The translations under genes were made by a program, and so were the position numbers. This document shows positions 13,653-19,309 of a stretch of DNA of 19,309 nt, piece after piece. Origin of the DNA: Deltaproteobacteria bacterium UBA796 (GTDB taxonomy: Bacteria > Myxococcota_A > UBA796); assembly GCA_002296975.1 (NCBI GenBank), contig DBIS01000368.1, positions 1 to 19,309 of the forward strand, read 5' to 3'. A model generated the notes under the pieces. It was not told the origin of the DNA, did not search any database, and saw only the letters and a program-made list of their open reading frames with translations. The number at the start of each line of letters is the position of its first letter. Position 1 is the first letter of the stretch.

Positions 13653-14885
13653 ATGCTAAAACTCCCCACCCTGGTTCAAGACGTTTGCACAGCGGTCGCG
13701 ATTGCCGGCGGTCGAGCATGGCTGGTGGGCGGTGTGGTCCGAGACCATCTCATGGGCCTTCCACCCAAAGACTTTGATATCGAAGTCCACGGCCTCCCCG
13801 CGCGCCAGCTTCTGACAGTCCTCAAAACAATGGGCTCGGTCAACGAAATAGGGCGTAACTTTGGCGTTTTCAAATTGGTCCGTGGCGAAGTCGATTGCGA
13901 TATCTCCATCCCTCGGAAAGACAGCCAAACCGGGACCTCTCACAAGGACATCATCGTAGAGGGCGACCCATTCATGGGAATTGAGGCCGCCGCGCGACGC
14001 CGGGACTTGACCATCAACGCCATCGCCCTAGACCCCCTCACCGGGGAAATCGCAGACCCTTTCGGTGGCGCCAAAGACATCGCGGCCAAAAGGCTAAACG
14101 CAGTCGACCCCGTCACTTTCGCCGAAGACCCACTGCGCGCCTTGCGGGTGGTACAATTTTCGGCGCGTTTCGAGTTTTCAATCAGCAAGCAGCTTTCAGA
14201 CCTGTGTACCCACGCTAATTTACAAGCACTGCCCCCTGAACGGGTCTGGGGAGAGCTAGAAAAACTGCTGCTGATGGCCCCGAAGCCAGGCCGTGGCTGG
14301 GCCCTCCTGGAGCAGTTTAAAATCATCGAAAAACGCCTACCAGAGCTTCAAGCCCTCCCCATTGACCCTGTCATTACGGCCTTGAACCGTGCAGCCATCC
14401 AAAGGACAAAGGTCAGTGGATTGGGCAGGAAGCTCGTATTGATGCTGGCCGTGGCACTTCACCGAGCAGATGAGGCCCAAGCAACTGCGACATTAGACAG
14501 GCTCAACGTCCATCGCAGCCACAACACCCCCGTGCGAGCCCGCGTGTTGGAGATGCTCGAGCATTGGGCCACACTGAGCGCAGCAGCAGACGATACCACC
14601 CTCCGCAAACTCGCCGAAAAAACCGAGGTCATGCTCCTTGCAGAGGTGGCTTCAGCCATCACAGACACCGACGCACCCGCCAAAAACCTAAACCGAGCCT
14701 CACAGCTCGGCGTGGCCACCACCCCATTACCCACTTTGGTACACGGGCGAGACCTCAGCACCCTCGGCGTTGAACCCGGACCGGAGATGGGAAAACTCCT
14801 GCGCCGTGTACGAGAGGCACAACTTCGAGGTGAGTTTAGCGACAAAGCCTCGGCACTCCACTGGCTTGCACACGAGCCAAAATGA
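13653..14885 (+). CDS. cca: CCA tRNA nucleotidyltransferase family protein
   Basis: The start is taken at ATG 13653, 19 bp after the phosphatase stop, because homology begins there; an earlier ATG at 13584 would overlap the phosphatase by 50 bp. No clear Shine-Dalgarno is seen. The 410-residue product shows the class II nucleotidyltransferase core: LVGGVVRDHLMG (24-35), the metal-binding DxD in KDFDIE (Asp40, Asp42), the strand VDCDIS (80-85), the RRRDLTINAIA motif (115-125), and EDPLRALRVVQFSARF (158-173). The C-terminal HGRDLSTLGVEPGPEMGKLL...W segment (364-404) is typical of CCA-adding enzymes. No HD phosphohydrolase motif was found at the usual place (ALHRAD instead). The enzyme adds or repairs the 3' CCA end of tRNA. 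A tRNA A-adding or poly(A) polymerase role cannot be excluded from sequence alone. It is translationally coupled to the next gene by an ATGA overlap. Confidence 0.88.
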   Translation: MLKLPTLVQDVCTAVAIAGGRAWLVGGVVRDHLMGLPPKDFDIEVHGLPARQLLTVLKTMGSVNEIGRNFGVFKLVRGEVDCDISIPRKDSQTGTSHKDIIVEGDPFMGIEAAARRRDLTINAIALDPLTGEIADPFGGAKDIAAKRLNAVDPVTFAEDPLRALRVVQFSARFEFSISKQLSDLCTHANLQALPPERVWGELEKLLLMAPKPGRGWALLEQFKIIEKRLPELQALPIDPVITALNRAAIQRTKVSGLGRKLVLMLAVALHRADEAQATATLDRLNVHRSHNTPVRARVLEMLEHWATLSAAADDTTLRKLAEKTEVMLLAEVASAITDTDAPAKNLNRASQLGVATTPLPTLVHGRDLSTLGVEPGPEMGKLLRRVREAQLRGEFSDKASALHWLAHEPK

Positions 14886-15991
14886 GCGGCTTAATTTGGA
14901 CATCTTGGCTGAGCACCGCCCTCGCTGCACCCCAAATTGAAGTCCGGGGCCACCACCAATCTCCCGCCGGCCAGGCCATTCACCTCAGAATTCAGGTCAG
15001 CAATACCGAGATCGAGGCCATAGAATATCCAGACCTGACAAACCGCCCATGGCTGGTTCACTTCAACACCACCGACCCTGCTGGTGTCCGGCGGACCCTA
15101 TTCGTCTCTGCTCCAAAATCAGACACAGGCGGCCAGTGGAAGATTAAAAAAGGCGAGCGTAAAGCGGTCGTATTTTCAATCCCGACAAGCGAAAACTGGA
15201 CCGTGGGTAAGGCACACATCGAAACCACCATCAATGGTGTGTCGGTGGGCACACAGGACATCATGGTCTTCGACTTGCACCCAAACCACCTCGACCACGG
15301 CCAACAGCCCATCGATCAAGTTGGACCATCTAGCATCAGTCTGGCCACCGTTTACAGCGATGGGGGTTCTGACCTGTGGTTTATGGGCACCGACCACACT
15401 TCTTTCGTGACGAGGGCAGCGGGCCATATTCTCCCTCAACTCTCCGTCTCTCGCGCCGAACGCAGCAGAGGACCATGGTTGACCTGGACTGGAGCCAATG
15501 GGAAAATTTGGGCAGTTTTGGCCAAAAAGCACGACGCGAAGCCGTGGCTCTTGCGCCTACCCTGGCCGAAAGTCCAACGATGCGGGCGCCCGGCCACCGA
15601 TGGCAAGGGAAAGCTTATTCAGCCCATCTGTGTCGAAGGCCCAAAACAAATCACCACCAAACTCGTGGCTGCGATTATGGGCCAAAGCGGCCGCGTCCAC
15701 ACCCAAGCCATCGTGCAATTCAAACCACGCCAAGTCCTGACCCATGTCGATGCATCTGGGCAGACGAGCTTCATCTTGTCTCGACCCAACGCTGTTGACC
15801 TCGCCTCGATAAACACCGATAGCGCCTCCAAACGACCGGCAAAGCTCCGTCGCCTTTGGCGGGCAAAGCCCAATGAAGAACTCTGCGAGGCCAAGCTTGT
15901 CATGTCTTCTCGCCCCGTGCCTGAACCCGCGGTTCAGCTTCTACTTTGCGCAGACACCTCGCCGATAATCATCAAATTGGCTCAACGATAA
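14882..15991 (+). CDS. Secreted protein of unknown family
   Basis: A 369-residue protein beginning within the stop of the nucleotidyltransferase gene (ATGA overlap), so translational coupling is likely. A short signal peptide ends near residue 15 (ALAA followed by PQIEV). The first ~130 residues look like beta-sandwich sequence (QIEVRGHHQSPAGQAIHLRI, VFSIPTSENW, TTINGVSVGTQDIMVFDLHP). The rest also has strand-like repeats with Trp- and Cys-containing segments (PWLTWTGANGKIWAV, PKVQRCGRP). Cysteines are few (~238, 252, 341, 361) and could form two disulfides outside the cytoplasm. No known domain is recognised. The position behind a phosphatase and a tRNA enzyme gives no clear role. Its stop is 9 bases before the terminator hairpin of the converging operon. 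Confidence 0.75.
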   Translation: MSGLIWTSWLSTALAAPQIEVRGHHQSPAGQAIHLRIQVSNTEIEAIEYPDLTNRPWLVHFNTTDPAGVRRTLFVSAPKSDTGGQWKIKKGERKAVVFSIPTSENWTVGKAHIETTINGVSVGTQDIMVFDLHPNHLDHGQQPIDQVGPSSISLATVYSDGGSDLWFMGTDHTSFVTRAAGHILPQLSVSRAERSRGPWLTWTGANGKIWAVLAKKHDAKPWLLRLPWPKVQRCGRPATDGKGKLIQPICVEGPKQITTKLVAAIMGQSGRVHTQAIVQFKPRQVLTHVDASGQTSFILSRPNAVDLASINTDSASKRPAKLRRLWRAKPNEELCEAKLVMSSRPVPEPAVQLLLCADTSPIIIKLAQR

Positions 15992-16022
15992 ATTAAAAAA
16001 GGGCGAACCAAATAGTTCGCCC
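15992..16022 (-). terminator. Intrinsic terminator of the receptor-lipoprotein operon
   Basis: A perfect 8-bp stem, GGGCGAAC (16001-16008) and GTTCGCCC (16015-16022), with a 6-base loop. On the minus strand the stem is followed by TTTTTTAATTT (16000 downward), the classic intrinsic terminator layout, 24 bases after the stop codon of the lipoprotein gene at 16047. On the plus strand no T-run follows, so it may only weakly stop the converging operon. Confidence 0.9.
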
Positions 16023-16046
16023 TCCTCAAAATCTTGAGTTGATGTC

Positions 16047-17267
16047 TCAGATACCGGGACCAGGGCCACCGCCACCAGCGCCACTTTCGATCTCCAACTC
16101 GCCCTCTTCATCGCAGCATAGCCCTGTTGAGCCACACCACTCGTCCCGAGTCGCGGGCGCCTGGTCTACCTCAAAGATGTCCTCACAGAGGCCATTTTCA
16201 ATATTGCCTTCGTCGCCACACATCTCTGGGTTGGCACAGCAGAAGCTGCCGAGCTGCCCAGCACATTGCGCAGCCTCAAGCCGATCTGTACAGGCCCGAG
16301 GAGCACCGGCTGAGGACAAGGATTCGGTGCGTATAAAGCACTCCGAGGTATCCACGCGAGGACAACGCTCGTTCATCACAGTCACACCAAAGGACAACAC
16401 GCCATCATCGAGGGGAACAGAGAAGGTTTCGAGAACTACTGTGAACTCAACCCCTTCTTGCTGATCGGTATCGATGGTGCAGTATTCTGTGGTGCCTCTG
16501 CCCGAGTGGGCATCCGTCATGCCCTGAGATGAACCTGTTTGAAAGCACTCACCGTATTGAATCTCTACGACTTCGCCTTTTGAATCGGTGTAAAAGCCCC
16601 TGAAATCGCCAATCTCAACGCCAGGTGAGCCAGTGTAGTAGCTGCTCATCCCCGCGAAGATGTCCAGGTCACCATCGTCATCGAAGTGATCTGGGTAGGC
16701 GAATTGATCCACACGGTTTGCGGGTGCGATCGATTGACTCCAAAATACGGTCTCGGGATCGACGATGACGCAGACGTCCTCTCCGGTACCGATGAAGGTG
16801 AAGGTCGCCCCACCTTGAGTAAGCTCTGGCGAGCGTCCGAGCTGACCATAATAATATGGCTTTGCGTCCCGATTGTGGTCGGCTTCTGGGTCGCTGTTGA
16901 AGATGCCGCAGTCCAAGGTACCGTGAGCGGTGTACCACTCAAGACGCTCAGCTGAAGTCATACCATTGACCGCCTCTTCGAGTTCAGGGCAAGCGCTGAA
17001 CTCATATCCCTCAGCGATGCCTGCCTCGGCAGCATCGGCAGCGCCCACCAACAAAGCTGTTTCGTTATCGAGATTTGGCATGATATGAGCCAAAGTCCCA
17101 CGTTGTTTATCGATAAAAAAGTTGAGTGTGTCGCCATCGACGACCTCAAGTTCTCCAATCTCGATCACGCCAGGAAAGGCGTCTGAAGGCTCTGGGATCA
17201 AGCCCTTGGCGTTCCGGTCACAACCAGAAAGCCCGCCCAAAAAGATTACACTTAACATTCCAAGCAT
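16047..17267 (-). CDS. Acidic Cys-rich lipoprotein of unknown family
   Basis: A 406-residue exported protein with a lipobox LSGC (Cys16) after a short hydrophobic leader. It is strongly acidic. A segment HFDDDGDLDIFAG (~195-207) has alternating aspartates as in calcium-binding FG-GAP/EF-hand-like loops. The C-terminal third is rich in cysteines, including SFCCANPEMCGDEG and WCGSTGLCCDEEG, suggesting several disulfides in an extracytoplasmic fold. The protein ends in a Gly/Pro tail (GAGGGGPGPGI). No family is recognised. It lies 3 bp after the upstream lipoprotein gene; GAGGA, the likely ribosome binding site, overlaps the end of that gene. With the receptor it forms a three-gene operon that ends at the terminator 24 bp downstream. 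It is probably an outer-membrane or surface lipoprotein, possibly a binding partner of the receptor (inference). Confidence 0.8.
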   Translation of the reverse strand: MLGMLSVIFLGGLSGCDRNAKGLIPEPSDAFPGVIEIGELEVVDGDTLNFFIDKQRGTLAHIMPNLDNETALLVGAADAAEAGIAEGYEFSACPELEEAVNGMTSAERLEWYTAHGTLDCGIFNSDPEADHNRDAKPYYYGQLGRSPELTQGGATFTFIGTGEDVCVIVDPETVFWSQSIAPANRVDQFAYPDHFDDDGDLDIFAGMSSYYTGSPGVEIGDFRGFYTDSKGEVVEIQYGECFQTGSSQGMTDAHSGRGTTEYCTIDTDQQEGVEFTVVLETFSVPLDDGVLSFGVTVMNERCPRVDTSECFIRTESLSSAGAPRACTDRLEAAQCAGQLGSFCCANPEMCGDEGNIENGLCEDIFEVDQAPATRDEWCGSTGLCCDEEGELEIESGAGGGGPGPGI

Positions 17268-17270
17268 GGT

Positions 17271-18200
17271 CTAGTCCTCGTGCGGATGTATGAAGTCGAT
17301 GGTAAACTCAGCGTCTGGGTCTGTGATGGTCACAGGCTCAGCGACCCAGTCACCTTGATCAATGTAGATACCTGGGTAGTTCAACAAGTCGGGGTAGCTG
17401 GAGCCTTCCATAAACTGTTCCGTGTACCGATAATAAGACGAACCCTCTTCAGGGTTGCAGCTCGCAAAGGCATAGCGCACTGAAGGCATATCCACCCAAC
17501 CCCAAAGCTCCATATCTTCGACATACAAGGAATGAGGTATGGTGACGTCGGCGACGTAAAAATCGCCCTCCAGCCGGAAATAAGGCTTGAAGTAAGGGAG
17601 AACATCCTCTTGAGGATCGCCGTCGACGAAGGACAGTTCATCGTCTGACGTGACGTACTCTGTGGTGTAGCAATGCTCCTGATAGGTTGCCCCTGCGGTG
17701 ACCTCAGCCCCATCAGGTGCCAACACCGGTTCTTGCACAACATCAGAGAAGAAATCAAGGATCTCTTGGTAGTCTGTGTACCGGCCTGTGACCACTTTGC
17801 ATCGCAGTTGCTCATAGCAAGCATAATCAAAGCGACCCACTGTGGTACCACCATAAGGATAGGTATCTCCAGGACGATCAGAGTCGAGGATAGGGCCCAT
17901 CTCGGGGTGGGGGTATGCGTAATCGCCGTCCACAACCGAAGGGAATCCACCCAGATAAACCGGGCCTAACAAGCCCATTTGACCGGTGATATTCAAGACC
18001 GGGTTGCCCTCTTCATCGAGGGTGAAACCATCCTCCATGATGGGCGTGCCGTCGGAATCGATCAACTTGAGCGACTCCAAGGCCTCTAACGGAATGCGAA
18101 CCACCCCTGTGATGTCGCGCTCTAGAATGCCCTCATCAAAGGCAGCACAACCGCCAAAGCTAAGACCAAAAAAACTGAGTAAAGTAAGGTATTTTGTCAT
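17271..18200 (-). CDS. Acidic lipoprotein of unknown family
   Basis: A 309-residue exported protein. The leader MTKYLTLLSFFGLSFGGC contains a lipobox (FGGC, Cys18). The mature part is acidic and rich in Tyr, Pro and Gly, with beta-strand-like sequence: VRIPLEALESLKL (34-46), a GDYAYPHPEMG segment, YACYEQLRCK (~125-134), EHCYTTEYVT, and a C-terminal ITDPDAEFTIDF. Four or so cysteines could pair. No domain is recognised. It starts 1 bp after the receptor stop and ends 3 bp before the next lipoprotein gene, so all three are probably made together. By analogy with receptor-plus-surface-lipoprotein pairs it may capture a ligand for the receptor, but the sequence does not resemble SusD or known haemophore families, and the ligand is unknown. 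Confidence 0.8.
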   Translation of the reverse strand: MTKYLTLLSFFGLSFGGCAAFDEGILERDITGVVRIPLEALESLKLIDSDGTPIMEDGFTLDEEGNPVLNITGQMGLLGPVYLGGFPSVVDGDYAYPHPEMGPILDSDRPGDTYPYGGTTVGRFDYACYEQLRCKVVTGRYTDYQEILDFFSDVVQEPVLAPDGAEVTAGATYQEHCYTTEYVTSDDELSFVDGDPQEDVLPYFKPYFRLEGDFYVADVTIPHSLYVEDMELWGWVDMPSVRYAFASCNPEEGSSYYRYTEQFMEGSSYPDLLNYPGIYIDQGDWVAEPVTITDPDAEFTIDFIHPHED

Positions 18201-18201
18201 T

Positions 18202-19309
18202 TTAGAACTCGTACCGTGCGCCGAGCATAAGCTCGACTGGGCTCTGGCGTCCCTGGATTATCCACCGGTTATCACCGGAAATAGAGGCGTAGTCACCCTG
18301 ACGATTGTTGAAGAGGTTGTAGATTTCGGCCACGGCCCACAGCTTGCCCTTGCGGACGGGTACTGCTTGGTCGACCTTGAAGTTCACACTCCACCAGTCT
18401 TCTTCGCGGGCATAGGTTCCAGCTGTTTGCTTAAGCATCGACGAACCGTTGAAGTAACCACCACTGTAGTAGCGACTCTTGGGGTTTCCACTCTCGTAAA
18501 AGACCACACCACCGAGTCGCGTCGTCCAAGGGTCATCCGGAATATCCCAAGAGAAGCCGGCAGAAACATCGTGCCGAACATCGGTGAATAGGTTGGAGTC
18601 GATGAAGTGTTTGACCTGTGGCGACACCGCCAACACCGATGAGGGTGAGCTCATCACAGTGCCTCGAGAATAGGTCAGAGAATAGTTGGCCTGCAGTGCC
18701 CAACGGTCAGCCATATTTCGTTGCAAACCGACGTCGGTACGGAAATAGTTCCGCTGTCCGATGTTTGGACTCCGCAAGCGAAGGCGACTCTCGAAGCTGC
18801 CGTCCCGAGAACCCAAGACGTTGTAGCCGTCTTCATCCCAAATCAGGTTGAGGTCGTCTGCGGTCCATAGATTCCGAGTGAACTTACCGGTGAAGTAAAG
18901 CTGCATCGCCACATCTTGAATGAGCTCGCGCTCACCACCCACACTGAACTCATCGGAGTACGGTGCAGTGACGTTTTTGGCCATCGTCCGGTTGCTTTCA
19001 TTCGGGATGTAATAGTAGTTGTTGGAAGCTGGAGACTCAAACTCACCGAAATACTCACCCAAGTTGAGCTTCATCCCTGAGCCAGACTTGGACATAAAGC
19101 TGGCGACCTCAAGACGCCCTGTGGCGTTGAAGCGGCCCGCACTACCCACAACCTTTGTCTTGCCGTTGGACCATGGATCCCAAATGACGCTGAAGCGGGG
19201 GCCCCAGAGACCGACATCGATAATCTTTTCGCCCACATCGTTGCGAAGCACCGACTTGTCGTAGCGAGAGCCGAAGCGGAACGTCAGATTGTCGATGGGC
19301 TTGTCGACA
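18202..19309 (-). CDS. TonB-dependent receptor, C-terminal beta-barrel (partial)
   Basis: The frame is open through the right window edge, so the N-terminus (signal, plug domain, possible carboxypeptidase-like domain) is outside. The visible ~368 residues show repeated amphipathic strands of an outer-membrane barrel: LTFRFGSRYDKS, GPRFSVIWDPW..GKTKVVGSAGRF (a segment very typical of TonB-dependent receptors), YFRTDVGLQRNMADRWALQANY, RHDVSAGFSWDIP, and the terminal LWAVAEIYNLFNNRQGD ... ELMLGARYEF. The last residue is Phe, the outer-membrane insertion signal recognised by BamA. TonB-dependent receptors import siderophores, vitamin B12, sugars or peptide fragments using the proton motive force. 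The substrate cannot be told. An internal GTG at 19251 is not the true start, because the reading frame and the homology continue upstream. It is the first visible gene of the operon with two lipoproteins. Confidence 0.9.
   Translation of the reverse strand, partial: VDKPIDNLTFRFGSRYDKSVLRNDVGEKIIDVGLWGPRFSVIWDPWSNGKTKVVGSAGRFNATGRLEVASFMSKSGSGMKLNLGEYFGEFESPASNNYYYIPNESNRTMAKNVTAPYSDEFSVGGERELIQDVAMQLYFTGKFTRNLWTADDLNLIWDEDGYNVLGSRDGSFESRLRLRSPNIGQRNYFRTDVGLQRNMADRWALQANYSLTYSRGTVMSSPSSVLAVSPQVKHFIDSNLFTDVRHDVSAGFSWDIPDDPWTTRLGGVVFYESGNPKSRYYSGGYFNGSSMLKQTAGTYAREEDWWSVNFKVDQAVPVRKGKLWAVAEIYNLFNNRQGDYASISGDNRWIIQGRQSPVELMLGARYEF

Noticed and set aside
18202..19251. A complete 349-residue protein starting at GTG 19251
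   Set aside because: The frame stays open to the window edge and the barrel pattern (LTFRFGSRYDKS) continues upstream, so it is the 3' part of a larger receptor gene.

Overview
The window looks like a chromosomal stretch from a Gram-negative bacterium, most like a member of the former Deltaproteobacteria (Myxococcota or a neighbouring phylum). This is inferred from the gene mix: a sigma-54 activator with N-terminal FHA domains, a pseudokinase/PP2C fusion, a transglutaminase-elicitor lipoprotein with PPC domains, several acidic lipoproteins of no known family, and an outer-membrane TonB-dependent receptor. No rRNA, tRNA, insertion sequence or CRISPR array was seen. Genes are dense and both strands are used.

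Layout. Positions 1-308 carry the 3' part of a very conserved histidine ammonia-lyase gene (hutH). It is cut off abruptly and abuts, at a GCC-repeat, the 5' part of an oppositely oriented membrane-protein gene (up to 718). This junction looks artificial or recently rearranged. A second membrane protein of the same general class (755-2437) is divergent from it and converges with a SGNH/GDSL hydrolase gene. That hydrolase gene follows, on the minus strand, a POT-like MFS transporter gene that also encodes a secretion signal and an extracytoplasmic domain (3546-5906). A 201-bp divergent intergenic region with repeated CTTGAG/CTCAAG words separates the transporter from a 737-residue transglutaminase-elicitor lipoprotein (6108-8321). 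A 361-bp gap then holds a hairpin, an apparently frameshifted small gene on the minus strand and an AT-rich candidate promoter.

The middle part has a small STAS/SpoIIAA-like protein (8683-9120) convergent with a double-FHA sigma-54 activator (9123-10715). A nearly perfect -24/-12 promoter lies just upstream of the activator gene, suggesting that sigma-54 and its activators control it. tgt (queuosine tRNA modification) follows at 10893-12053. Divergent from tgt is a tight plus-strand operon: pseudokinase-zinc ribbon-PP2C phosphatase, a CCA-adding-enzyme family nucleotidyltransferase, and a secreted protein of unknown family whose start codon overlaps the nucleotidyltransferase stop.

The right end is a minus-strand operon: the C-terminal barrel of a TonB-dependent receptor (running off the window), then two unknown lipoproteins with gaps of 1 and 3 bp, closed by a clear intrinsic terminator at 15992-16022. 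This is the best candidate for an undescribed surface uptake or binding system. The pseudokinase-phosphatase, the transporter with an extracytoplasmic domain, and the lipoprotein with a PPC domain inserted inside its transglutaminase fold are the other unusual architectures.
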